A stretch of 64,000 bases of DNA from Acidobacteriota bacterium (lineage in GTDB: Bacteria; Aquificota; Aquificia; Aquificales; Aquificaceae): the NCBI GenBank assembly GCA_003696155.1, contig RFFP01000012.1, positions 1-64,000 on the forward strand, written 5' to 3'. The notes beneath the pieces were generated by a model. That model was not told the origin of the DNA and searched no databases. It was given only the letters and a program-made list of their open reading frames with translations. A program made the translations under genes and the position numbers. Below, piece by piece: positions 7,792 through 18,752 of the stretch (positions are counted from its first letter, which is position 1; the number at the start of each line of letters is the position of its first letter).

Positions 7792-8183
7792 TACTTTCTC
7801 ATTAGTACTATGCATAGCGTAAAGGTTATCAAAAGACTTAGGACGTTCATGGCCATGGATATGCCGTGCCATTTCATAAAAGCCTGGTAGTCTATAGTTT
7901 TTAAAGCGTCCGCTGTGGGTAATACGTAGAAGAGATGCACTCCATGAAGTAAGAGGTTAAAAAGGGCGAGTAAGGCTACGCCCTTTCCAAGTTTGTAGCC
8001 AAGGACTAAAGAGAAGAGAGAAATAACCAAACCTATGCTAAAGTACACCGGGAAGACCCTTTCTACCACCCTTCCCGCATCCTGCCTTTCAAGCACTCTG
8101 AAAAGGATAGGTGCTACGAAGAAGCTGAAAAAAGAACCAAGACCTAAGTAAAGGGAGTTTACAAAGAGAAGGAATTTAACCAT
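7791..8183 (-). CDS. DUF4149 (TMEM205-like) membrane protein
   Basis: This 130-aa integral membrane protein has four predicted helices (about 3-24, 43-63, 68-88, 108-127). The pattern fits the DUF4149/TMEM205 family of unknown function: APILFRVLER near the N-terminus and the MKWHGISMAMN segment before the last helix. It sits between dapA (8-bp overlap at its start) and rusA, and has an AAGGGG ribosome-binding site. No function can be assigned. Confidence 0.75.
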   Translation of the reverse strand: MVKFLLFVNSLYLGLGSFFSFFVAPILFRVLERQDAGRVVERVFPVYFSIGLVISLFSLVLGYKLGKGVALLALFNLLLHGVHLFYVLPTADALKTIDYQAFMKWHGISMAMNVLSLLITFTLCIVLMRK

Positions 8184-9069
8184 CGCCCCTTACCACGGGA
8201 AGGTTATAGCTCTTTAAAGTCTTTATGAGCCTTTTTTCGTTCTCGGGCTTCATACTGCAAAGGGGTAGTCTAAACTCCTTCTCACACATACCAAGGGCCC
8301 AGCATGCGGTCTTTACCGGTATGGGGTTTGTTTCTATAAATAGGACCTTAAAGAGCTCGTAAAGGTTATAGTGAAGCTCCATAGCCTTTTTAAAGTCACC
8401 CCTCAGCGCGCTTTCTACCATAGACTTTACTTCCCTCGGAACTATGTTGTTTGCCACCGATATAACTCCCTTCGCCCCCAGTACCATCATAGGTAATGTA
8501 AGAGAATCGTCACCAGAGAGTATGGTAAAGTTTTCACCGAGCAGTTTTCGTAGTTCCGATATCCTATCCATGTTGGGTGTGGACTCCTTTGAACCTAGGA
8601 TGTTAGGACAGTCGCTCACCAATCTGTATATGGTTTCCGGAGCTATCTCCACACCGGTGCGGGAAGGTATGTTGTAGAGGATTATGGGTATATCCACCTC
8701 ATCCGCTATGGTCTTAAAGTGCTGATATAGACCCTCTTGGGTTGGCTTATTGTAGTAGGGAACAACAAGCAGGCAAGCGTCCGCACCGACCCTCTTGGCA
8801 TGGGATGTGAGCTCTAACGCTTCGTGGGTTGCGTTGGCACCTGTACCTGCAATGACCTTTATCCTTCCCTTTGCATGCTTTACCGCATGCTCAACAACCC
8901 TCTCGTGCTCTTCAAAGGTTAAGGTTGGGGACTCTCCGGTAGTTCCACATACCAGTATGGCGTCGGTGTGGTTGTTTACATGAAAGTCTATAAGGTTTTC
9001 AAGGGCTTGCCAGTCTACTTCACCGTCCTTAAAGGGTGTAATTAGGGCAACTATAGAACCTTGAAACAT
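8176..9069 (-). CDS. dapA: 4-hydroxy-tetrahydrodipicolinate synthase
   Basis: The 297-aa enzyme condenses pyruvate with aspartate semialdehyde in the first committed step of lysine and diaminopimelate synthesis. It has the full signature: GTTGESPTL, the YNIPSRTGVEI tyrosine region, and the Schiff-base lysine in LGSKESTPNM. Its length is standard. It heads a minus-strand run through DUF4149, rusA and upp. The -10 box lies 6 nt before the ATG and there is no Shine-Dalgarno sequence, suggesting a leaderless message. Confidence 0.97.
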   Translation of the reverse strand: MFQGSIVALITPFKDGEVDWQALENLIDFHVNNHTDAILVCGTTGESPTLTFEEHERVVEHAVKHAKGRIKVIAGTGANATHEALELTSHAKRVGADACLLVVPYYNKPTQEGLYQHFKTIADEVDIPIILYNIPSRTGVEIAPETIYRLVSDCPNILGSKESTPNMDRISELRKLLGENFTILSGDDSLTLPMMVLGAKGVISVANNIVPREVKSMVESALRGDFKKAMELHYNLYELFKVLFIETNPIPVKTACWALGMCEKEFRLPLCSMKPENEKRLIKTLKSYNLPVVRGDG

Positions 9070-9075
9070 GGGAAA

Positions 9076-9081
9076 ATTATA
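9076..9081 (-). promoter_or_regulatory. -10 element placed for a leaderless dapA transcript
   Basis: On the minus strand a perfect TATAAT preceded by TGT (an extended -10) ends 6 nt before the dapA ATG at 9069. The 6 nt between are TTTCCC, so no ribosome-binding site is present. This is one of the clearest examples of the pattern in the window. Confidence 0.55.
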
Positions 9082-9105
9082 ACATCAAGGGCAAAGTAGC
9101 TCTAC

Positions 9106-10449
9106 TTAGAGGCTCTCTATTGCCCACTTTAAGGTATTCAAAACGTGGTCCATTTCCTCCAGTCCGATAACGAGTGGCATCATAAGAACCATCACATCCC
9201 CAAGAGGCCTCAAAAACACTCCCCTTTCCCTGCACTTGTAAGCTACCTTAAAGCCCGTCCTTTCACCGTAGGGAAACCTCTCTCCAGTTTTTTTGTCCTT
9301 AACCAGTTCTATGCCTGCCATAAACCCCAGCTGTCTTACGTCTCCCACATGGGGAAGCCCCCAAAACTCCTCAAGCCTCCTGTTAAGATGTTCTATCTTG
9401 GGACTCAGATTCTCCAAGGTCTTCTCTTCCTCAAAGACCTCAAGGTTTGCAAGGGCTACTGCACAGGCTAGGTTGTTGCCCGTGTAGGTATGCCCATGGT
9501 AGAAGTGTTTAAGCTCACCAAATTCCCCCAAAAAGGCATTAAAGACCTCATCGGTGGTGAGGGTCGCAGCCAAGGGCATATATCCTCCCGTTATGCCCTT
9601 ACCAAGGCACATAAAATCTGGGCTCACCCCCTCCTGTTCACAGTAGAACATGCTTCCTGTCCTTCCAAAACCCGTAGCAACCTCATCGACGATAAGAAGA
9701 ACCCCATACCTTTTTGTGAGCTCCCTTACACCCCTTAAAAAGCCCCTTGGGAAGGGTAGCATGCCCGCCGCAGCCTGAATGCCCGCCTCAAGGCTAACGG
9801 CCACAACCTCCTCACTCCTCTGTTTGAGGAAATTTTCAAGCTCATAAAGGAGCTCCTCATTACACTCCTCACAGAGCTTTCCATACCTCTCTTTACAGAA
9901 GAGATAGGGAGAAGGAAGCTTTATGGTCTCAAAAAGAAGGTCTTTATAAGTGCCATGAAAAAGGTCTATTCCCCCAAGGCTTACCGCACCCAAAGTATCG
10001 CCATGATAGGCTTCCGAAAGGGTTATAAAGACCCTTCTCCTTTCTCCTCTGTTCCTCCAGTACTGATAGGCAAGTTTTATGGCGATCTCCACAGCCTCCG
10101 CTCCATCCTCAGAGTAGAAGACCTTATTTAGCCCCATTGGTGCTATGTCTACGAGTCTTTTGGCAAGCATTATGGCCGGTACGTTGGAGCTACCAAGGGT
10201 TGTAGTGTGGGCTACCTTACTGAGCTGTTCTACTATGGCTTTGTTCAGCTTGGGGTGGTTGTGTCCGTGGATGTTGCACCAGAGGGAGGATATGGCATCT
10301 ATAAACCTTCTGCCCTTGATGTCATAGAGGTACACCCCTTCCCCCCTTTCAAATATTAAATTTTCCTCTTCCCTATAAACCTTCATCTGGGTAAAAGGAT
10401 GCCAAAAGTACTCCTTATCCCAACCTTCCAAGGTTTGGTGGTCAATCAT
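9106..10449 (-). CDS. bioA: Adenosylmethionine-8-amino-7-oxononanoate aminotransferase
   Basis: The 447-aa class III PLP aminotransferase converts KAPA to DAPA in biotin synthesis. The N-terminal WHPFTQM and SSLWCNIHGH motifs are BioA-specific. The PLP lysine is in CLGKGITGGYMPLAAT, preceded by IVDEVATGFGRTG. The start overlaps the rsmI stop by 8 bp. Other bio genes are not adjacent, but accC and birA elsewhere in this window use the product. Confidence 0.95.
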   Translation of the reverse strand: MIDHQTLEGWDKEYFWHPFTQMKVYREEENLIFERGEGVYLYDIKGRRFIDAISSLWCNIHGHNHPKLNKAIVEQLSKVAHTTTLGSSNVPAIMLAKRLVDIAPMGLNKVFYSEDGAEAVEIAIKLAYQYWRNRGERRRVFITLSEAYHGDTLGAVSLGGIDLFHGTYKDLLFETIKLPSPYLFCKERYGKLCEECNEELLYELENFLKQRSEEVVAVSLEAGIQAAAGMLPFPRGFLRGVRELTKRYGVLLIVDEVATGFGRTGSMFYCEQEGVSPDFMCLGKGITGGYMPLAATLTTDEVFNAFLGEFGELKHFYHGHTYTGNNLACAVALANLEVFEEEKTLENLSPKIEHLNRRLEEFWGLPHVGDVRQLGFMAGIELVKDKKTGERFPYGERTGFKVAYKCRERGVFLRPLGDVMVLMMPLVIGLEEMDHVLNTLKWAIESL

Positions 10450-11119
10450 CTTTTGGCCTCCAAAGAAGAACCACCTCCCCCTTTATCTCACCTCTTCTTT
10501 CCAGTTCCTGTATAACCTCCCCGAGCCTACCCCTTAAATACTCCTCATGTATTTTGGTCAGCTCCCTTGCCACGCAAATGGGAAGGTCCTCACCGTAAAC
10601 CTTGACCATAGTATGAAGGCTCTTTAGGAGTCTATTGGGAGACTCAAAGGCTACAAAGGTAGTATTTTTAAAGTGTTTCAGCTCTTCAAAAAAACCCTCA
10701 AGCCCCTTCCTGGGTAGAAAGCCAAGGAAGGTAAACCTATCCGTCGGAAGCCCCGAGCCCACAAGCGCAGTCAGAACCGCACTGGGCCCGGGCACCACCT
10801 CAACTGGTATGTTCTTTTCTATGCATGCCTTTATCAACCTATAGCCTGGGTCCGATATGGAGGGCGTTCCAGCGTCGGTCACCAGAGCCACATCCTCCCT
10901 TTCTAATAGCTTGAGTATCTTAGGCACTTGCACGCTCTCCTTGGGCTCATAATACGAAAGTAGCTTTTTACCTTCTATCTTGTAATGGTTTAAGAGTATG
11001 CTCGTCCTTCTTGTGTCCTCACAGGCTATAAAGTTTACCTCCTTGAGCACATCAAGAGCCCTAAGGGTTATATCCTTTAGATTGCCGATAGGGGTTGCAA
11101 CCACATAAAGCTTTCCCAT
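10442..11119 (-). CDS. rsmI: 16S rRNA (cytidine1402-2'-O)-methyltransferase
   Basis: The 225-aa tetrapyrrole-methylase-fold protein begins LYVVATPIGNLKDITLRAL and carries ACEDTRRT and VTDAGTPSISDPGYRL, the RsmI hallmarks, with VPGPSAVLTAL as the SAM-binding turn. It methylates the 2'-OH of C1402 in the 16S rRNA decoding centre. It is shorter than the E. coli enzyme (286 aa) because the C-terminal extension is missing, which is common in compact genomes. It lies one nucleotide downstream of the Usp gene. Confidence 0.95.
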   Translation of the reverse strand: MGKLYVVATPIGNLKDITLRALDVLKEVNFIACEDTRRTSILLNHYKIEGKKLLSYYEPKESVQVPKILKLLEREDVALVTDAGTPSISDPGYRLIKACIEKNIPVEVVPGPSAVLTALVGSGLPTDRFTFLGFLPRKGLEGFFEELKHFKNTTFVAFESPNRLLKSLHTMVKVYGEDLPICVARELTKIHEEYLRGRLGEVIQELERRGEIKGEVVLLWRPKDD

Positions 11120-11120
11120 C

Positions 11121-14283
<3,163 letters not shown>

Positions 14284-14289
14284 TTAAAG

Positions 14290-14365
14290 CACCCCCAGCG
14301 GGATTCGAACCCGCGATCTCCGCCTTGAAAGGGCGGTGTCCTGGACCTGGCTAGACGATGGGGGC
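14290..14365 (-). tRNA. tRNA-Glu (anticodon UUC)
   Basis: The 76-nt cloverleaf has acceptor GCCCCCA pairing with TGGGGGT (a terminal G-U pair) and discriminator G. The anticodon stem CCGCC/GGCGG encloses loop CTTTCAA, and the T arm is GCGGGTTCGAATCCCGC. CCA is not encoded. It is transcribed from a near-perfect promoter at 14379-14407 and may read through into gyrB, 18 nt downstream. Confidence 0.97.
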
Positions 14366-14378
14366 TAAACCTTTTACT

Positions 14379-14407
14379 ATTATAGCCTTCTCCTTGCACG
14401 CTGTCAA
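14379..14407 (-). promoter_or_regulatory. Consensus sigma-70 promoter for tRNA-Glu
   Basis: TTGACA (14402-14407) and TATAAT (14379-14384) are both perfect and are separated by 17 bp on the minus strand. It is the strongest promoter in the window. It overlaps the bpsA stop (14404), so the tRNA (and possibly gyrB) is uncoupled from bpsA. The -10 box ends 13 nt before the mature tRNA 5' end. Confidence 0.85.
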
Positions 14408-15471
14408 GTAGTTGAGCCCTCCTCGTCAAGGTAAAAAACCTCATCCCCTATGGGCTCGTTCCATCTTTTAAAGCCCGGTAGAGCCTCAACCCTATACCAG
14501 GCAGACCTATACCAAACACCCTTTGGGTTTCTCCTCACCGGCGCTATCTCGGCCGCCTTTGTTTCAGGATGGTAGTCCCAAGTTATGTAGGCGTTGAAGT
14601 CCTGAACTATGTCTGTTATGGCCACTCCAAACTCTGTGGTAAGGGATACCTGGAAGTCCCTCCATCTAAAGACCGAGGAGTCTCTGAGAGTTAGCCCAAA
14701 GTACCCCACACCACCCTCTTCTCTGAGTGTGGCTATGCCTCTGCCTATGAAGGCTCTAAAAGCTGGCAGGGTCTCTGGAGGGTCGGATACGAAAACATCG
14801 TACCTGCCTAGTACCTCTTCTGGGAAGGGGTTTCTAAGGTCCCATACCTTAGCTTCTGCGTTGTCTATACCTAGCTCTTTAAAAATTCTGTTGTCAAATT
14901 CTATAAGCCTTTTGTCTATGTCTATTACCAAGACGCTCCTTGCCTTTCTTGATAAGGCAACGGCAAGACCTGTCAGATCGTCCTCTGCACCCAACACTAA
15001 TATGTCCTTGTTTCTCAGGTCACCCCTTGAATCCATGAAGAGGACCCTGGAAACGGTGGTCTCTGGCGTCACAGAGCCTTGGTCGTAGTCCCTTATAGCC
15101 CTGGGTCTGTCCTTGGTTACCTGAAGAAACTCCCTGTAAAAGTCTATGTCCGTATAGAAGGGTATGCCTCTGCCTTCGCAAGCCTGGCACACATATTCAA
15201 CATAAGGCTCTATCCCTAGTTCACGTACAAGGTCAAGCCCTTTCTGAGAGAGCCTTATGTTCTCCTCATCGTCTATAAAGGCATAACCTCTTTCTATTAA
15301 TGTCCTTACTATGCCAGAGGCTGCGGGCACGGGCAGGTCTGCCATATCTACAATTTCCCAGAAGTCTCCGCTCCTTAAAAGGGCAGAGAAGACACGCTCC
15401 ACGCTCTTCTTATATACACGCACACCGCCAATTTCCTTTGCCCTTGTTGCAAGCTCTACAAGGATGTTCAA
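14404..15471 (-). CDS. bpsA: N4-bis(aminopropyl)spermidine synthase (branched-chain polyamine synthase)
   Basis: The product is about 355 aa, close to the archaeal BpsA length. It has an N-terminal winged-helix region (about 1-95), then an aminopropyltransferase fold. That fold carries an acidic GAEDDLTGLAVAL nucleotide loop (GDDD-like) and SDPPETL, matching the DPPET active-site motif. BpsA adds aminopropyl groups to spermidine to make quaternary branched polyamines that stabilise DNA and RNA at high temperature. The TTG at 15471 is chosen because GGAGGTG is ideally spaced; codons upstream to 15522 have no ribosome-binding site. Confidence 0.88.
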   Translation of the reverse strand: MNILVELATRAKEIGGVRVYKKSVERVFSALLRSGDFWEIVDMADLPVPAASGIVRTLIERGYAFIDDEENIRLSQKGLDLVRELGIEPYVEYVCQACEGRGIPFYTDIDFYREFLQVTKDRPRAIRDYDQGSVTPETTVSRVLFMDSRGDLRNKDILVLGAEDDLTGLAVALSRKARSVLVIDIDKRLIEFDNRIFKELGIDNAEAKVWDLRNPFPEEVLGRYDVFVSDPPETLPAFRAFIGRGIATLREEGGVGYFGLTLRDSSVFRWRDFQVSLTTEFGVAITDIVQDFNAYITWDYHPETKAAEIAPVRRNPKGVWYRSAWYRVEALPGFKRWNEPIGDEVFYLDEEGSTT

Positions 15472-15505
15472 TTTACACCTCCGGAAGCTTAAGATAGATA
15501 AAGTT

Positions 15506-15517
15506 TTATAATTATAA
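15506..15517. promoter_or_regulatory. Palindromic, potentially bidirectional -10 region
   Basis: TTATAATTATAA is a perfect 12-bp palindrome between the divergent bpsA (minus) and the plus-strand orphan gene at 15535. It offers TATAAT or TATAAC on both strands, so one melted region could fire both ways. Both genes have good ribosome-binding sites (GGAGGTG for bpsA, AAAGGAGA for the plus gene). Confidence 0.5.
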
Positions 15518-15534
15518 CACAAAAGGAGACTAAC

Positions 15535-16203
15535 ATGGATTTGCAGGCTTTTACAAAGTCCGATTCCCTAAGCCTTGAAGGGCTTATGGAGAATAAACCC
15601 GATCTCTTTGAACCCTTCAAAAGCTGGGAGGAACTAAAACCAACTTTTAGCCTCCATACTACGGGGGACTGCCTTCTTATAAGAGCTCACATAGAGGATG
15701 GTGACTTTGAGAAGCTCCTCGGAATATTTCAAAGCAAAGAGGAAGCCATGGGTGCCTTCCTGACCTTGGCTATGGAGTACGGATGGGAAGAGGTGCCAAA
15801 GGGCTACTGTGTATACCATGCCCAGGAAGAGGGGGGAAGGCTGATAGCGGGCATAAAGCTGGGGGATAAGGTCCAGCTCTATGAGCAGACTAACCTTGAG
15901 GAGATGGTCCAGGCTATGGTGAGAGTGTCGAGGATAGTTGTTTACTCCTCAGAAGTGCTGACGTACATAAAGGACATCTATCCCGAGGTGGACAGCAAAG
16001 CCTATGTGATAGCTAGGGAGATAGCCAAAAGGGTTGGAAGGGCACCGGAGATAGAAGAGCTTGCCAAAATATACGGTCTGAGCGTACAGAGGCTTGAGGA
16101 GAAGCTTGAACTTATAGACAAGCTTTTAGAGAACCCTATCAGGCTACCCTGGGGTGAGGTGGAGCTTCCTCATTACAGCCTTCCCCTTGGAGCCTGTCAA
16201 TGA
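15535..16203 (+). CDS. Conserved-looking protein of unknown function with C-terminal HTH-like segment
   Basis: I do not recognise a family for this 222-aa protein. Residues 1-145 look like a mixed alpha/beta domain. Residues about 146-185 (AREIAKRVGRAPEIEELA, then a GLSVQRLEEKLEL-type helix) resemble sigma-70 region 3, as found in sigma factors and anti-sigma partners. It has a clear AAAGGAGA ribosome-binding site. It is divergent from bpsA across a palindromic promoter and overlaps hisG tail to tail by 65 bp. A regulatory role is only a guess. Confidence 0.7.
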   Translation: MDLQAFTKSDSLSLEGLMENKPDLFEPFKSWEELKPTFSLHTTGDCLLIRAHIEDGDFEKLLGIFQSKEEAMGAFLTLAMEYGWEEVPKGYCVYHAQEEGGRLIAGIKLGDKVQLYEQTNLEEMVQAMVRVSRIVVYSSEVLTYIKDIYPEVDSKAYVIAREIAKRVGRAPEIEELAKIYGLSVQRLEEKLELIDKLLENPIRLPWGEVELPHYSLPLGACQ

Positions 16204-16789
16204 TCTCCAGAATCTCTCTGCGCATATTCCTATAGCTTGCCTTGTTGCAAACGAGCGTGGCCGTTGATGTGGCTATCTCTTCCATAACCACCAAGTTGTT
16301 TTCCTTTAGTGTCCTTCCTGTCTGCACCAGGTCCACTATAAAGTCTGAAAGCCCTATAAGTGGTGCAAGCTCTACGGAACCGCTTAGGGGCACCACCTTA
16401 CACTTTATAGCTCTTTCGCCAAAGAAATCCAAGGCTATGTTTGGGTACTTGGTAGCCACCCTAAGGTAGGAGCTCTTCCTGTAGAGATCTTTATTTTCTT
16501 CCTTTCCAGCCACCACTATCCTGCAAAAGCCTATACCAAGGTCATAAAGGGTGTATAAGTCTGGTTTTCTCTCCATAAGCACGTCCCTACCCACCACCCC
16601 AAGGTCTGCAACCCCGTTTTCCACGTATACGGGCACATCGAAGGGCTTTACAAGAAAGAACTCAAAGCTTCCAGCCATTATGCTCAGTTTCCTTCCCTCC
16701 TCCAGTCTCTCCTCTAAGAGACCTTTTTTTAAAAGGAGTTCCACACTTTCCTCAAAGAGCCTACCCTTTGGCAGAGCTATGCGAAGCAT
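16139..16789 (-). CDS. hisG: ATP phosphoribosyltransferase, short form
   Basis: The 216-aa enzyme joins ATP and PRPP in the first step of histidine synthesis. It begins MLRIALPKGRLFEESVELL, carries GVADLGVVGRDVL, and has the PRPP loop DLVQTGRTLKENNL. Its length marks the short HisG_S form, which lacks the regulatory C-terminal domain and normally needs HisZ (not seen here). The 3' 65 bp overlap the convergent orphan gene. The -10 box lies 6 nt from the ATG with no ribosome-binding site. Confidence 0.95.
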   Translation of the reverse strand: MLRIALPKGRLFEESVELLLKKGLLEERLEEGRKLSIMAGSFEFFLVKPFDVPVYVENGVADLGVVGRDVLMERKPDLYTLYDLGIGFCRIVVAGKEENKDLYRKSSYLRVATKYPNIALDFFGERAIKCKVVPLSGSVELAPLIGLSDFIVDLVQTGRTLKENNLVVMEEIATSTATLVCNKASYRNMRREILEIIDRLQGEGCNEEAPPHPRVA

Positions 16790-16795
16790 GGTTAT

Positions 16796-16801
16796 AGTAT
16801 A
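16796..16801 (-). promoter_or_regulatory. -10 element placed for a leaderless hisG transcript
   Basis: TATACT on the minus strand ends 6 nt before the hisG ATG (16789). The intervening ATAACC gives no Shine-Dalgarno sequence. It lies in the 15-bp gap after birA. Confidence 0.4.
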
Positions 16802-16804
16802 CCC

Positions 16805-17494
16805 TTACTTCATAAACAACCTAAGGCTTATATCCCCTACCGTAAAATTCCTCTCTCCCTCGTGGGTGATAAGTACTAGGCTTCCATCTGTTGCAAGACC
16901 CTTAAGTATGCCTACGACTGGTTTTGGGGTGTAGAGCACCACCTCTTGGTCCTTGTAGAGAAGTATGCTCTCTATGTGCTCTTTAAAAGCTCTAAAGCCA
17001 TCCCTTTTAAGAAGGTCCAAAGCTCCAGCCAAAGAGTCAAAAAGCTCTAAAAGCACATCAACCTCTCTGTAGGTTTTTCCTGAGACCACGCTTAAGGATA
17101 CCGCCTCCAGCTCCCCTGGGAACTCCTTCTGGTTTAGATTGAGTCCTATGCCGACGTAGAGCCTGTCCTTTGAGCTTTCACACAGCACTCCACACACCTT
17201 TTTACCCATAAGATAGAGGTCGTTGACCCATTTTATGGCTGGCTTTAGCCCCTCTTTCCTGAGGTACTCACCTACGGCGTAGGCCACAACAAGGGGAACA
17301 CAATCCTCATCCTTAAAACCCCTATTTAAAGAAAAGCTAAAGTAAAGCCCACCAGCTTCAGAGTGCCAGCGCCTTCCCATACGCCCCCTTCCCGACCTCT
17401 GCCTTCTAGCAACCACCACGCTATGTGGAGGTAGGCCCTTTATAAGGTTCTGTGTTGAGCCTGTCTCCTCAAGCCATAGGAGCCTTTCAAACAT
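16805..17494 (-). CDS. birA: Biotin--[acetyl-CoA-carboxylase] ligase
   Basis: The 229-aa enzyme activates biotin as biotinyl-AMP and transfers it to carboxylase carrier proteins. The biotinyl-AMP loop reads SGRGRMGRRWHSEAGGLYFS, followed by AIKWVNDLYLMGKKVCGVL. It lacks the N-terminal DNA-binding domain of E. coli BirA, so it should not act as a repressor. It starts 8 bp inside the end of hydA and is therefore the last gene of the hydrogenase operon. Confidence 0.94.
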   Translation of the reverse strand: MFERLLWLEETGSTQNLIKGLPPHSVVVARRQRSGRGRMGRRWHSEAGGLYFSFSLNRGFKDEDCVPLVVAYAVGEYLRKEGLKPAIKWVNDLYLMGKKVCGVLCESSKDRLYVGIGLNLNQKEFPGELEAVSLSVVSGKTYREVDVLLELFDSLAGALDLLKRDGFRAFKEHIESILLYKDQEVVLYTPKPVVGILKGLATDGSLVLITHEGERNFTVGDISLRLFMK

Positions 17495-18752
17495 GAACCT
17501 TCACTTTCAAAAAGTGGGTTGCACAGGATATGCAGGGGTCAAAGTTCCTTATCATGGGCTCTGCTCCTTCTAATATCTTTCTCTCCGTGAGTTCATCAAG
17601 GCTTTCAATAAACCTTATAAGGCTTAGCTCCATAGCTCTTTGGTTTTGAGATGTCGGCGGCACTATGTCCGCGTAGGTTATTTTTCCTTCAGGGCTAAAG
17701 CGGTAATGGTGCCATAAAACACCCCTTGGTGCCTCCGTGGCGCCGTAACCTTCCCCCTCCCTTGGTAAGAAGTCCACCTTTGTTCTTTCGGGCTTTGTAT
17801 AGTTTTCTACCAGGTTTATTGCTCTCTCAAGGGCGTGGACCACCTCTACCATCCTAACCAAGAGGCTCTTATAAGGGTTGTTCATTGGAGGTTCCAGGCC
17901 CAGCTCCCTTGCCAAGTCAAGCGCCATGGGTGAAAGCTTTTCATAGGCGTTGTTGAACCTAGCCAGAGGTCCTACTAGGTAAGCCTTTCCCTTTCTTGTA
18001 AGCCCATGCTTGGCATTGGAGTAAGCAACTTCCGTTTCCATAAAGTGTTCCTTAAACTCCTCAGCCCTTATGGTCTTACCCTCAAAGTGTAGCTCTCTAC
18101 CCATTACCGGGTATTCCTCCTCAACGAGGGAGAGGTAAGGAAGCTCCAGCTCAAAGCTTGGAAAGTTCAAAGGTTTTAGCCTTTTAGATGCCCAAAGGCT
18201 CTTTTCTAAGGCCTCTTCTAGGTCTTCTTTAAGACCCTCCAGGGTCTCCGGGAGCCCACTAAAACCCCCAGCCTGAAGGGAGACGGGGTGAGATGTTCTA
18301 CCACCCAGAAGTTGTATTATGAGACTTCCGGCCCTCTTTATATCCATGCCGGCGAGCACGAGCTCCCTATCCATTTTGGAAAGCTCAATTACAGAAGGAA
18401 CACGGTAAAAGTCAGGAAGGTGGAGAAAGAACACATGGAGCGCATGGCTCTGAATCCACTCACCGCAGTACATGAGCCTTCTTATTCTTTCAATATCTTC
18501 AGGGACCTGAACACCGAAGGCGTCCTCTATAGCTAGGACCCCACTCATCTGATAGGCCACGGGGCATATACCGCATATTCTTGAGGTTATGTCCGGTATG
18601 ACATGGTAGGGTTTGCCCCTTAAGATGCCCTCTATAAACCTGGGTGGCTCGTATATGCGGAGCTTTAGCTCCTCAACCCTCCCATCCTTTAAACGGACCT
18701 CTAAGCCTCCTTCACCCTCAACCCTTGTTAGGGCCTCTATGTTCACCTTCAT
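17487..18752 (-). CDS. hydA: Group 3b NiFe-hydrogenase large (alpha) subunit
   Basis: The 421-aa subunit binds the NiFe active site. The N-terminal ligand motif is RICGIC (C60, C63) and the C-terminal one is DPCISCATH (C407, C410, H413). Only eight residues follow His413, which would be the processed tail. Group 3b enzymes are cytoplasmic, NAD(P)-linked and bidirectional, and were described in Pyrococcus as sulfhydrogenases. hydA overlaps hydD by 4 bp (ATGA). No hyp maturation or endopeptidase genes are in the window. Confidence 0.93.
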   Translation of the reverse strand: MKVNIEALTRVEGEGGLEVRLKDGRVEELKLRIYEPPRFIEGILRGKPYHVIPDITSRICGICPVAYQMSGVLAIEDAFGVQVPEDIERIRRLMYCGEWIQSHALHVFFLHLPDFYRVPSVIELSKMDRELVLAGMDIKRAGSLIIQLLGGRTSHPVSLQAGGFSGLPETLEGLKEDLEEALEKSLWASKRLKPLNFPSFELELPYLSLVEEEYPVMGRELHFEGKTIRAEEFKEHFMETEVAYSNAKHGLTRKGKAYLVGPLARFNNAYEKLSPMALDLARELGLEPPMNNPYKSLLVRMVEVVHALERAINLVENYTKPERTKVDFLPREGEGYGATEAPRGVLWHHYRFSPEGKITYADIVPPTSQNQRAMELSLIRFIESLDELTERKILEGAEPMIRNFDPCISCATHFLKVKVHV

